Shown piece after piece: positions 1-7,022 of a stretch of DNA of 7,183 nt. A program made the position numbers and the translations under genes. The stretch comes from an uncultured Lachnospiraceae bacterium. GTDB taxonomy: Bacteria > Bacillota_A > Clostridia > Lachnospirales > Lachnospiraceae. The notes beneath the pieces are model-generated. The model did not search any database and had not been told where the DNA came from. It saw nothing but the letters and a program-made list of their open reading frames with translations. How positions within the stretch are numbered: the stretch's first letter is position 1; each line of letters begins with the position of its first letter. The stretch covers positions 1 to 7,183 of the forward strand of contig USPJ01000052.1 in NCBI GenBank assembly GCA_900556645.1. Reading direction: 5' to 3'.

Positions 1-1
1 A

Positions 2-778
2 GGTCTCGTTCTTGGATTGGTCATGGTTGTTGTTGGTATTATAACAAGTGGTGGAGTTTCCGCGTTTGGAGATTTTATCGATATACCTTCCGTTGTCATT
101 ACAATTGGAGGTTCTCTTTGCGGTGTGTTGATGTCGAATAAGGTGCCGGATTTTATCAATGGTCTGAAGGGTATGAAGCTGATTTTTAAGACGGAGACAG
201 CAGATGCCGGTGAAGTAATACGAAATATTATCAATTTATCGAATATAGCTAGAAAAGAAGGCTTATTGGCGTTGGAAGAGGCGGCAACAGGAATAGAGGA
301 TACGTTCCTGAAAAAAGGAATTATGCTGGTAGTAGACGGTACGGATCCTGAATTGGTAAGAGGAATATTAGAAACAGATTTAGTATGTGTGGAAGACCGA
401 CATAAGAAGGTAATCGGATTCTGGGAAAAATGGGGAGAACTTGGTCCTGCCTGGGGAATGATTGGAACGCTGATCGGTCTTATTAATATGTTAAATAAGA
501 TGGATGACCCGTCTGCGATTGGACCATCCATGGCAACAGCGTTGATTACAACTTTGTATGGTTCATTGATTGCGAACTGGATTTGCAGTCCTACAGCAGA
601 AAAGCTAAAGACCTTGAATGCAAATGAAATTATGATGAAGGAAGTAACAGTAGAAGGCCTTTTGTCTATTCAGGCAGGAGAAAATCCACGTGTTATAGAA
701 GAAAAACTGAAATCATTCTTATCTCCGGTGGTAAGAGAAGGATTTTCCTCTGAAGGCGGAGCCGGAGGTGACGAATAG
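2..778 (+). CDS. motA: Flagellar stator protein MotA (5' end outside the window)
   Basis: MotA is the inner-membrane stator subunit that couples ion flow through the MotA5MotB2 channel to torque on the FliG ring. The frame is open from base 2 and reads GLVLGLVMVVVGIITSGG, the first transmembrane helix of the family, so the true start lies a few codons upstream. A start at TTG 17 would cut into that helix and is unlikely. Visible family marks are the cytoplasmic ARKEGLLALEE segment (about nt 248-280), whose Arg and Glu correspond to the FliG-contacting charges; GPAWGMIGTLIGL (about 443-481) with the channel proline; DDPSAIGP; and ITTLYG before the last helix. Two helices near the N-terminus and two after nt 440 give the usual four. 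The length, about 260 residues, is normal. The stop TAG shares one base with the GTG of motB. The TTLYG and DDP.AIGP signatures resemble PomA/MotP-type sodium stators, which is an inference. The identification is secure. Confidence 0.96.
   Translation, partial: GLVLGLVMVVVGIITSGGVSAFGDFIDIPSVVITIGGSLCGVLMSNKVPDFINGLKGMKLIFKTETADAGEVIRNIINLSNIARKEGLLALEEAATGIEDTFLKKGIMLVVDGTDPELVRGILETDLVCVEDRHKKVIGFWEKWGELGPAWGMIGTLIGLINMLNKMDDPSAIGPSMATALITTLYGSLIANWICSPTAEKLKTLNANEIMMKEVTVEGLLSIQAGENPRVIEEKLKSFLSPVVREGFSSEGGAGGDE
764..770 (+). promoter_or_regulatory. Ribosome binding site of motB
   Basis: GGAGGTG lies inside the last codons of motA, 7 bases before the GTG at 778. It is one of the strongest Shine-Dalgarno matches in the window. 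It supports GTG 778 as the motB start and indicates coupled translation of the two stator genes. Confidence 0.75.
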
Positions 779-1611
779 TGACAAAAAAGAAACGGGAAGA
801 GGCACCAAAGGGTTCACCGGCATGGATGACGACGTTTAGTGACTTGATGAATTTGTTACTGTGCTTTTTCGTGTTGCTGTTCTCAATGTCAACAGTGGAT
901 GCACAGAAGTTTGAAATGATTGTAGCATCTATGCAGAGCAGTTTCAGTATCCTTCCCTCAGGTGGTTCTTCCGTGGGTGAAGGACAGATGGTATCCGCAG
1001 GTGTAAGCCAACTGGAACTTTTGGATAATTATTACAAAGAGGATACGAATTCCGATTCTGAAACAGAAAATGAAAATGATACGCAAAACAACCAGTCTCA
1101 GCAGAGCGTGGAGGAAGCCTATCAGGAACAGGCTCTGGCAGAATCAGAGGAAATGGCAGAGGAAATTGAGAAAATGGCAGAAGCCGGAGGTATTCAGGAT
1201 CAGGTGGAGGTAGATTTTAATGCCCAGTATGTGTTGCTGACCTTGAATGGAGCATTATTGTTTGATTCCGGTTCTTCTGATATTCGGGAAGATGCCTACC
1301 CGTTGGTTGATAAGATAGGAGCAATTCTGAATAATTATAATCAGAATATTATTGAAATAGAGGGACACACAGATAATGTGCCGATAAGCGGCGGCAAATA
1401 TGAGAATAACAATGTGCTGTCCATGTACCGTGCACTTACAGTAGCAGATTATATTCGGGAGATTACGTCGCTGAATCCAGGATTGATTAAATCCTCGGGA
1501 CGAGGTGATTATGTTCCTGTGGCAGATAATTCTACGCCGGAGGGACGGGCGAGAAACCGAAGAGTAGAGATTAAGATTTACAATTCTTATAATTCTATGG
1601 AAGGCGAATAG
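778..1611 (+). CDS. motB: Flagellar stator protein MotB (OmpA-like peptidoglycan anchor)
   Basis: MotB pairs with MotA to form the ion channel and anchors the stator to peptidoglycan. The 277-residue product has a basic N-terminal tail, then PAWMTTFSDLMNLL leading into a single membrane helix (about residues 20-38). Asp22 is the ion-binding aspartate. A low-complexity acidic and Asn/Gln-rich linker with a probable helix spans about residues 83-138. The C-terminal OmpA-family domain (about 145-268) shows LLFDSGSSDI, the EGHTDNVP motif at 195-202 and GRARNRRVEI near 256-265, the peptidoglycan-binding signature. The start is GTG, preceded by a good Shine-Dalgarno and overlapping the motA stop. 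The sequence around the helix, with Cys29 seven residues after Asp22, is closer to PomB than to proton-type MotB as I remember them. fliL follows after 11 bases. The assignment is secure; ion specificity is not shown. Confidence 0.96.
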   Translation: MTKKKREEAPKGSPAWMTTFSDLMNLLLCFFVLLFSMSTVDAQKFEMIVASMQSSFSILPSGGSSVGEGQMVSAGVSQLELLDNYYKEDTNSDSETENENDTQNNQSQQSVEEAYQEQALAESEEMAEEIEKMAEAGGIQDQVEVDFNAQYVLLTLNGALLFDSGSSDIREDAYPLVDKIGAILNNYNQNIIEIEGHTDNVPISGGKYENNNVLSMYRALTVADYIREITSLNPGLIKSSGRGDYVPVADNSTPEGRARNRRVEIKIYNSYNSMEGE

Positions 1612-1622
1612 AGAGGTAGAAC

Positions 1623-2135
1623 ATGAAGAAAAATTTAATGTCAGTTTTGATACTAGCTTTAGTGTTTGTGAATATCATATTAACAGCGGTACTTGCATTT
1701 TCCATTATCCCGTCGGTAAAGAAAACAAATCAGCTGGTGGATACCATCAGTTCCGCTATCAGTCTGGAATTGGAGGGCGGAAAGAAAAACAAATCTTCCA
1801 GCGTACCGATGAGTCAGATTGCCACTTATGATTTGGAAGATGACATGACCATCAATTTCAAGCAGGGTGCGGATGACAAAGCCCATTATGTGGTTTTAAA
1901 GGCGTCCATTTCCATGGATACCAAAAGTGACGGCTACAAGGAATATGGTGAGAAAATCAGTGAAAAAGAAAGTATCATCAAAAATGAGGTTAACAACGTA
2001 GTATCTAGTTATACATATGAAGAATTCCGGGATAATCAGCAGGAGGTTCAGGATGAGATTCTCAGCAATCTGCAGGGATTGTTTGATTCGGATTTTATTG
2101 TAAGCGTGGGATTCTCCAGTGTGACATGCCAGTAA
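1623..2135 (+). CDS. fliL: Flagellar basal body-associated protein FliL
   Basis: FliL is a single-pass membrane protein that surrounds or supports the stator units at the basal body. The product has 170 residues, a short basic N-terminus (MKKN), one hydrophobic helix at about residues 6-29, a linker with a Lys/Ser-rich stretch (about 52-62), and an extracytoplasmic domain. That domain contains the strand YVVLKASISMD (89-99), a long charged helix (about 107-150), and the closing IVSVGFSSV strand, all in the expected order for FliL. Overall identity in this family is low, so the call rests on architecture, size and position between motB and fliM. AGAGG at 1612-1616 gives a fair ribosome binding site. 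A 48-base gap with no evident signal other than the fliM ribosome binding site separates it from fliM. Confidence 0.9.
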   Translation: MKKNLMSVLILALVFVNIILTAVLAFSIIPSVKKTNQLVDTISSAISLELEGGKKNKSSSVPMSQIATYDLEDDMTINFKQGADDKAHYVVLKASISMDTKSDGYKEYGEKISEKESIIKNEVNNVVSSYTYEEFRDNQQEVQDEILSNLQGLFDSDFIVSVGFSSVTCQ

Positions 2136-2183
2136 GTAAGACAGAGGTTAGGAAAGTAAGAGTAGACAGGTGGTGAGGATTGC

Positions 2184-3164
2184 ATGGGCGAGGTCTTATC
2201 GCAAAATGAGATAGACAATTTGCTGCAGGCGTTAAGCAGTGGTGAATTGGATGCAGAAGAAATTAAAGACAGTGATGAGAAGCAGGTTAAAAATTATGAC
2301 TTTGCAAGACCGGCAAAATTCTCCAAAGAACATCTGCGTACTCTTGAAATTATATTTGAGCATTATGGCAGATTGCTTTCCACCAACCTTCCGGTGTATT
2401 TGCGGAAGACCATTCAGGTGGAGGTCATGAACTCGGAGGCAGTTTCTTATTCTGAGTTCTCCAATGCACTGTCCAATCCGGTGCTTTTGGGAATTATCAA
2501 TTTCGCTCCCTTAAAGGGAAATATCATTCTGGAGATAGCGTCGAATCTGGGCTATGCCATGGTAGACAGAATGTTGGGAGGAGTGGGAGAACCGCTGGAT
2601 AAAACCAGAGAATTTTCAGAGATAGAGCTGTTGATTATCGAGAGAATCCTGACCGTTTGTGTTAATCTGTTGAGAGAACCTTGGGAAAATGTTGTGGACA
2701 TTCATCCGCGGCTGGAGCGAATTGAAACAAATTCACAGTTTGCTCAGATTATATCCCCAAGTGAGATGATAGCCATTGTCACTATCAATATCAAGGTAGG
2801 AGATGTGGAAGGGTTGATGAATATCTGTCTACCGTATCTTACCTTAGAAGATGTTATGGATAAATTGAATACCAAGTACTGGTATTCAACCATGCAGGAT
2901 CGGGATGAGCAGCAATATATGGATGCCATCGAGAGCCTGATATCAAAAGCATCCATTCCAATCAAAGCCGTGTTGGGAACCAGTTCCATATCGGTCAGCG
3001 ATTTTTCTACATTGCAACCGGGGGATATTATCCGGTTGGATACCAAAGTGGATGATGAGTTGGATGTTTTTGTGGGAAATATTAAGAAGTTTACTGCGTT
3101 GCCGGGAGCGTCCGGTGACAAATACGCAGTGAGAGTTACATCAATTATAAGAGAGGAGCAGTGA
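2184..3164 (+). CDS. fliM: Flagellar motor switch protein FliM
   Basis: FliM forms the middle of the C-ring and receives CheY-phosphate to change rotation or bias. The 326-residue length is typical. The N-terminal peptide VLSQNEIDNLLQAL (residues 4-17) is the conserved CheY-P docking motif. It is followed by the linker and the YDFARPAKFSKEHLR signature (38-52). The middle domain (about 50-240) is CheC-like in fold and carries the conserved DRMLGGVG turn (128-135) that contacts FliG and neighbouring FliM. The C-terminal SPOA domain (about 258-325) has LQPGDIIRLD and a closing YAVRVTSI strand, and pairs with the equivalent domain of FliY. The start ATG 2184 has GGTGAGG (2172-2178) five bases upstream. 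fliY begins four bases after its stop. The identification is certain at family level. Confidence 0.97.
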   Translation: MGEVLSQNEIDNLLQALSSGELDAEEIKDSDEKQVKNYDFARPAKFSKEHLRTLEIIFEHYGRLLSTNLPVYLRKTIQVEVMNSEAVSYSEFSNALSNPVLLGIINFAPLKGNIILEIASNLGYAMVDRMLGGVGEPLDKTREFSEIELLIIERILTVCVNLLREPWENVVDIHPRLERIETNSQFAQIISPSEMIAIVTINIKVGDVEGLMNICLPYLTLEDVMDKLNTKYWYSTMQDRDEQQYMDAIESLISKASIPIKAVLGTSSISVSDFSTLQPGDIIRLDTKVDDELDVFVGNIKKFTALPGASGDKYAVRVTSIIREEQ

Positions 3165-3168
3165 GATA

Positions 3169-4326
3169 ATGGATGGAATACTATCGCAGGAAGAAATCAA
3201 TGCGTTGCTGAATGATGCGGCACCATCTTCCGAGCCGGCGGCAGAATCTTCGTTGACAGAGAATGAAATTGATGCCATTGGGGAAATTGCAAATATCAGC
3301 ATGGGAACTGCGGCAACTACATTATTCTCGCTGGTAAACCGGAGGGTAGAGATTTCTACACCGGTGGTAACCGAAGCTACATGGGAAGATGTAGTAAGAG
3401 ATCATGAAAAGCCATGTGTTTTCATTCGGATTGCTTATACCGTAGGCTTGGATGGAAGTAACCTCTTGGTTTTAAGAGAAAATGATGTTAAAATTATTAC
3501 AGACCTGATGATGGGTGGAGATGGAACCAATACAGACGGTGAGCTTGGAGAGTTACATTTGAGTGCCATATGTGAAGCTATGAACCAGATGATGGGTTCC
3601 TCCGCAACCTCCATGTCATCCATGTTGAACAAGACCATTGATATCAGCCCGCCACAGGCGGATTTGATAGATTTGCAGATGAGTGTAGACGAGGGTTCCA
3701 TAGATGAATTTCTCTTGGGAAACTTTGTGAAGATTTCCTTTAAGATGGAAATCGGAGATTTGGTAAACAGCGAGATTATGCAGTTGTATCCAATCTCATT
3801 TGCAAGAGAAATGTGTGCAAGCGTAACTCAGAATATGGAAGTGGATTCTGCATCCATGGCACCGGAAGCTCCGGCAGAGCCTCAGGCACCACAACAGGCA
3901 GCACAGCCTAGTCCACAGCCGGCACCGCAGCCAATGCCACAGCAGATGCAGGGGCAGCCGATGATGGGACAACCGATGATGGGACAACCGATGATGCCGG
4001 ATATGTCTCAGATGTATGCACCACAACAGCAGGTCAATGTACAGCCGGCACAGTTCCAACCGTTTATGGGAGACTTGGGAGGAGCATTCCAAAAGGAAAA
4101 TATTGATTTGATTATGGATGTTCCACTGGAGGTAACCGTAGAATTGGGACGTACCAGCAAGTCTATTCAGGATATTCTGGATTTTGCACCGGGAACGATT
4201 ATCGAGCTGAACAAGATAGCAGGTGAGCCAATCGACGTTCTGGTAAACGGAAAGTATGTGGCAAAAGGTGAAGTAGTGGTTATCGAGGAAAGCTTTGGTA
4301 TTCGAATCACTGAGATAGTAAAGTAA
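3169..4326 (+). CDS. fliY: Flagellar motor switch phosphatase FliY (CheC-like domains plus FliN domain)
   Basis: FliY is the Gram-positive and clostridial form of FliN. It is a C-ring component that also dephosphorylates CheY-P at the switch. The product has 385 residues. Its N-terminus GILSQEEINALL (3-14) mirrors the CheY-P docking peptide of FliM. The CheC-like region carries two ExxN phosphatase motifs, E39/N42 in GEIANISMG and E136/N139 in EAMNQMMG, so both active sites appear intact. A Gln/Pro/Met-rich linker (about 229-300), including a short tandem repeat, leads to the C-terminal FliN/SPOA domain (about 308-384) with DVPLEVTVELGRT, PGTIIELN and GEPIDVLVNG. GAGAGGAG at 3151-3158 is the ribosome binding site. 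It lies directly upstream of cheY, which encodes its substrate. A plain fliN name would miss the phosphatase half. Confidence 0.96.
   Translation: MDGILSQEEINALLNDAAPSSEPAAESSLTENEIDAIGEIANISMGTAATTLFSLVNRRVEISTPVVTEATWEDVVRDHEKPCVFIRIAYTVGLDGSNLLVLRENDVKIITDLMMGGDGTNTDGELGELHLSAICEAMNQMMGSSATSMSSMLNKTIDISPPQADLIDLQMSVDEGSIDEFLLGNFVKISFKMEIGDLVNSEIMQLYPISFAREMCASVTQNMEVDSASMAPEAPAEPQAPQQAAQPSPQPAPQPMPQQMQGQPMMGQPMMGQPMMPDMSQMYAPQQQVNVQPAQFQPFMGDLGGAFQKENIDLIMDVPLEVTVELGRTSKSIQDILDFAPGTIIELNKIAGEPIDVLVNGKYVAKGEVVVIEESFGIRITEIVK
3951..3995 (+). repeat. Three tandem 15-bp units in the FliY linker
   Basis: Three 15-base units lie head to tail within fliY. The second (3966-3980) and third (3981-3995) are identical (gggacaaccgatgat). 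The first (3951-3965) differs at two positions. Each encodes GQPMM in frame, so gain or loss of a unit would change linker length by five residues without a frameshift. Confidence 0.9.
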
Positions 4327-4361
4327 TATTAACAAAGAAATAGAAACAAGGAGATAACAAT

Positions 4362-4724
4362 ATGGCAAAGAATATTTTAATTTGTGATGATGCAGCATTT
4401 ATGAGAATGATGATTAAGGACATTCTTACAAAAAACGGCTACAATATTGCAGGAGAGGCTGAAAATGGTTTGAAAGCGGTTGAGAAATACAACGAAACCA
4501 AACCGGATTTAGTCCTTATGGATATTACCATGCCGGAGATGGATGGAATTCAGGCACTGAAAAAGATTAAAGAAGCCGACGCAAACGCAGCTGTTATCAT
4601 GTGTTCAGCAATGGGACAGCAGGCAATGGTTATCGAAGCCATTCAGTCAGGAGCCAAGGACTTTATTGTAAAACCGTTCCAGGCAGAACGTGTTATTGAA
4701 GCTGTAAAAAAAGTAGTTGGTTAA
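4362..4724 (+). CDS. cheY: Chemotaxis response regulator CheY
   Basis: CheY is a single-domain receiver that carries the phosphate signal from CheA to the flagellar switch. All key residues are present in its 120 residues: the acidic pair Asp9/Asp10, phosphoacceptor Asp54 in LMDITMPEMDG, Ser82 in CSAMGQQ at the usual Thr/Ser position, and Lys104 in FIVKPFQ. The residue at the switch tyrosine position is Phe101, as in Bacillus-type CheY. There is no output domain. The start ATG 4362 has AAGGAG at 4348-4353, a near-ideal ribosome binding site eight bases away. Translation may therefore be set independently of fliY, which ends 35 bases earlier. Placement between fliY and fliO matches the Bacillus and clostridial fla operon. 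The sequence strongly resembles Bacillus subtilis CheY from memory. Confidence 0.97.
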   Translation: MAKNILICDDAAFMRMMIKDILTKNGYNIAGEAENGLKAVEKYNETKPDLVLMDITMPEMDGIQALKKIKEADANAAVIMCSAMGQQAMVIEAIQSGAKDFIVKPFQAERVIEAVKKVVG

Positions 4725-4725
4725 T

Positions 4726-5109
4726 ATGATACTATTGCAGACAAGGACTTCCGGCTTTAGCAGTTTTATGCAGCTATTGGGAGTGTTGCTGATTTTCGTT
4801 TTTGTACTGGCATTGACTTATTTTACTACTAAGTGGATTGCAGGCTATCAGAGAGGAAAATCATACAATAAGAACCTCAGGGTGATTGAAACGCTGAAAC
4901 TGACTCAGAACAAATACATACAGATTGTGGAGGCGGGAGAGGTCTATCTGGTTATCGGAATCGGAAAGGATGAGATTACTATGCTCACCACTCTGACGTC
5001 GGAGCAGTTGAAGGACTTGGATACTTATGAGGTAATGAAACAGGCAGAGGCAGGCGAGAGTTTTCAGGATATTCTGAACAAAATCAAACAGCACCTGCCA
5101 AAGAAGTAG
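4726..5109 (+). CDS. fliO: Flagellar export-gate assembly protein FliO (FliZ-like)
   Basis: FliO helps assemble the FliP ring of the flagellar export gate and is not part of the final gate. The 127-residue product has a short N-terminus, one transmembrane helix (about residues 14-35), and a cytoplasmic domain. That domain contains KNLRVIETLKLTQNKYIQIVEAGEVYLVIGIGKDEITML, which matches the typical FliO pattern of a conserved strand-rich segment. The C-terminus is a charged helix. ATG 4726 is preferred over the in-frame TTG 4717. The ATG sits one base after the cheY stop (TAATATG), an arrangement typical of reinitiation, while TTG 4717 would add three residues and lies inside cheY. No good Shine-Dalgarno is visible for either. 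Position directly before fliP supports the call, because sequence conservation in this family is weak. In Bacillus the same gene is called fliZ. Confidence 0.88.
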   Translation: MILLQTRTSGFSSFMQLLGVLLIFVFVLALTYFTTKWIAGYQRGKSYNKNLRVIETLKLTQNKYIQIVEAGEVYLVIGIGKDEITMLTTLTSEQLKDLDTYEVMKQAEAGESFQDILNKIKQHLPKK

Positions 5110-5118
5110 GCAGATAAC

Positions 5119-5937
5119 ATGAAAAAGTTCAAGAAGACATATTGTGTCGTTTCCATGGTGTTTGCGGCAGTTGTGATTGCTTTGGCTATTTCTGCGTGTT
5201 TTTTTTCACAGAAAGTATATGCGGCACCACAATCAGAAGAAACACAGGTTTTGGCAACGGCATCAGAGGATGTAAACAATGGTTTTTCCATTGTTTATAA
5301 CAATGGAGAGGGAAGCCTTTCGGCTCCAATCCGTATTTTGCTGGTTTTGACAGTGATAACTTTGGCACCGTCCATTCTTATCATGCTTACGTCATTTACC
5401 AGAATTATTATTGTACTGCATTTTTTGCGAAGTGCCATCGGTACACAGACTTCGCCTCCCAATCAGGTGTTGATAGGTCTGGCATTGTTCCTGACACTTT
5501 TCATTATGTCTCCGGTATTTTCACAGATTAACGAGGAGGCAATCAAACCTTTAGATGCAGGGGAAATTACGCAGGAACAGGCACTGGAAATTGGAATGCA
5601 GCCCATTCGTGAGTTCATGTATGGACAGACACAGGTAAAGGACATCAACCTTTTCTGTGAGATTGCAGATGTGACTTACGAGGAAGAGGAGGATATTCCG
5701 AATAATGTATTGATTCCAGCCTTTATCATCAGTGAGTTAAGGACGGCTTTCATTATCGGATTTTTGATTTATATTCCGTTTATTGTCATTGATATGGTGG
5801 TGTCATCAATTCTGATGTCTATGGGTATGATGATGCTTCCGCCAACAACGATTTCGCTTCCGTTTAAGATATTATTGTTTATTCTTGCAGACGGATGGGA
5901 TTTGGTTATCGGAAACTTAGTAAAAACATTCTATTGA
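5119..5937 (+). CDS. fliP: Flagellar type III export gate protein FliP
   Basis: FliP is the main pore subunit of the FliPQR export gate through which rod, hook and filament subunits leave the cytoplasm. The 272-residue product begins with a cleavable-type signal peptide: basic MKKFKK, a hydrophobic core (about 9-29) and VYA-AP near residue 35, as is usual for FliP. The family signatures follow. APIRILLVLTVITLAPS (69-85) leads to the SFTRIIIVLHFLRSA segment (92-106), then GTQTSPPNQVL (108-118), LRTAFIIGF (207-215) and MGMMMLPP (235-242), the methionine-rich gasket that closes the pore. The end, LADGWDLVIGNLV, is canonical. It starts nine bases after fliO with only a weak AGTAGG ribosome binding site. 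The identification is certain. Confidence 0.97.
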   Translation: MKKFKKTYCVVSMVFAAVVIALAISACFFSQKVYAAPQSEETQVLATASEDVNNGFSIVYNNGEGSLSAPIRILLVLTVITLAPSILIMLTSFTRIIIVLHFLRSAIGTQTSPPNQVLIGLALFLTLFIMSPVFSQINEEAIKPLDAGEITQEQALEIGMQPIREFMYGQTQVKDINLFCEIADVTYEEEEDIPNNVLIPAFIISELRTAFIIGFLIYIPFIVIDMVVSSILMSMGMMMLPPTTISLPFKILLFILADGWDLVIGNLVKTFY

Positions 5938-5945
5938 CATGGAAT

Positions 5946-5954
5946 GAGAGAGGG
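5946..5954 (+). promoter_or_regulatory. Ribosome binding site deciding the fliQ start
   Basis: GAGAGAGGG lies between fliP and fliQ. It directly abuts or overlaps the upstream in-frame GTG at 5954, which is too close for initiation there. It is 8 to 9 bases from the next in-frame GTG at 5963, a proper spacing. It therefore favours GTG 5963 as the true start. Confidence 0.65.
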
Positions 5955-5962
5955 TGACAGAT

Positions 5963-6235
5963 GTGATTACACAGGGAGAGGTTCTGGATATTGCCAGCCA
6001 GACCATTTATACCATTATTATTGTGGCAGCACCATTGCTGTTGGTATCTTTGATTGTGGGATTGGTGGTCAGTATATTCCAGACAGTAACCTCCATACAG
6101 GAGCAGACATTGACTTTTGTGCCGAAAATTTTGGCAGTATTTATCGGACTGATGATTTTCGGGTCATGGATGCTTACCCAGTTGACAGAGTACGTCACAA
6201 ATTTATGGTCTAATTTTGGGGTATATCTGAGTTAG
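5963..6235 (+). CDS. fliQ: Flagellar type III export gate protein FliQ
   Basis: FliQ wraps around the FliPR core of the export gate and helps hold it closed. With the start at GTG 5963 the product is 90 residues, essentially the family length. An upstream in-frame GTG at 5954 would add three residues but sits against the ribosome binding site. Two transmembrane hairpin helices are visible (about 14-40 and 52-74), with the conserved proline in APLLLVSLIVGL and the loop VSIFQTVTSIQEQTLTFVPKI (36-56), which is the strongest signature of the family. The gene lies 25 bases after fliP and six before fliR, the normal order. A second frame is also open across most of this gene, but its translation resembles nothing known. 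Confidence 0.95.
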   Translation: MITQGEVLDIASQTIYTIIIVAAPLLLVSLIVGLVVSIFQTVTSIQEQTLTFVPKILAVFIGLMIFGSWMLTQLTEYVTNLWSNFGVYLS

Positions 6236-6241
6236 ATAATT

Positions 6242-7021
6242 ATGGTAAATTTGAGTTTTTCACTGATTACATTTGAATATTTTTTGATGATATTGGTCAG
6301 AGTGGCAACCTTTGTCTTTGTGGCTCCATTTTTTGGGATGACCAATACACCGTTCCGGGTCAAGATAGGGTTTTCGGTATTTGTCTCATTGCTTTTATTC
6401 CAGATTTTGCCGAAAACGGGCCTTGACTATCAGGGCGTGTTTGGATTTGCCGCTATCATCGTTAAGGAGGGAATTACAGGACTGCTGATAGGTTTTGCGG
6501 CAAGCATTTGTAATTCCATTATTTTATTAGCGGGAAATATGATCGATATGGAAATAGGGTTATCTATGGCAACAACCTTCGATCCTATGACTAATTCACA
6601 GGTAAATATTACCGGTAATCTGTACAATTACTTTATTTTGATGCTTCTGATTGTGACGGATATGCATCACTATATCCTGCGTGCAGTGGTGGATTCCTAT
6701 CAACTGATTCCCATAGCAGGGCAGAACTTTGACTGGGAGCATTTATTTACGTCCTTTTTAGCTTTTGTGACGGATTTGTTTGTCATAGCTTTTCGGATTA
6801 TTTTGCCTATATTTGTGGTAAGCATGATTTTGAATGCGATTCTGGGAATCATGGCAAAAGTGGCTCCCCAGATGAATATGTTTGCCATCGGTATGCAGTT
6901 GAAGCTGTTGGTAGGATTTTTAATCTTGTTTCTTACCATTCGAATGCTACCGAATATCTCAAATTTTATATTTGAGGAAATGAAACGGATGATTGTATCG
7001 TTTATAGAAGGAATGTATTGA
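6242..7021 (+). CDS. fliR: Flagellar type III export gate protein FliR
   Basis: FliR is the single-copy subunit that completes the FliP5FliR1 core of the export gate. The 259-residue protein is of ordinary length and has six or so hydrophobic segments. Family marks are LVRVATFVFVAPFFG (18-32), followed by the conserved P.R.K (PFRVK 37-41). Further marks are KEGITGLLIGF (75-85), GNMIDMEIGLSMA (98-110), the FDP...SQ..ITGNLYNY region (113-130), and ILPIFVVSMILNAILGIMAKVAPQMNMFAIGM (187-218). It is not fused to FlhB, unlike some Clostridium species in which fliR and flhB form one gene. No clear Shine-Dalgarno precedes ATG 6242, so coupling to fliQ is likely. The gene appears intact even though its downstream neighbour is broken. 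Confidence 0.96.
   Translation: MVNLSFSLITFEYFLMILVRVATFVFVAPFFGMTNTPFRVKIGFSVFVSLLLFQILPKTGLDYQGVFGFAAIIVKEGITGLLIGFAASICNSIILLAGNMIDMEIGLSMATTFDPMTNSQVNITGNLYNYFILMLLIVTDMHHYILRAVVDSYQLIPIAGQNFDWEHLFTSFLAFVTDLFVIAFRIILPIFVVSMILNAILGIMAKVAPQMNMFAIGMQLKLLVGFLILFLTIRMLPNISNFIFEEMKRMIVSFIEGMY
7006..7013 (+). promoter_or_regulatory. Ribosome binding site of flhB
   Basis: AGAAGGAA inside the last codons of fliR lies about ten bases before the TTG at 7023. No ATG or GTG suits the flhB frame here, so this site supports the TTG start. Confidence 0.6.
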
Positions 7022-7022
7022 T

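Noticed and set aside
17..778. TTG 17 as the true start of motA.
   Set aside because: The frame is open back to base 2 and the upstream codons continue the first transmembrane helix (GLVLG), so the gene is simply cut by the window edge.
2136..2183. The fliL-fliM gap as a possible promoter or small RNA.
   Set aside because: At 48 bases it holds only a purine-rich run and the fliM ribosome binding site; I see no paired -35/-10 boxes and no hairpin.
3796..4398. A 200-codon open frame on the - strand opposite the end of fliY.
   Set aside because: It lies antisense to the Gln/Pro/Met-rich linker, whose biased codons avoid stops on the other strand. The translation is His/Leu/Arg-rich low complexity with no family resemblance.
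5944..6213. An 89-codon + strand frame starting ATG overlapping fliQ.
   Set aside because: FliQ in the other frame has clear family motifs throughout. This frame gives a Gly/Tyr/Cys-rich product with no recognisable features.
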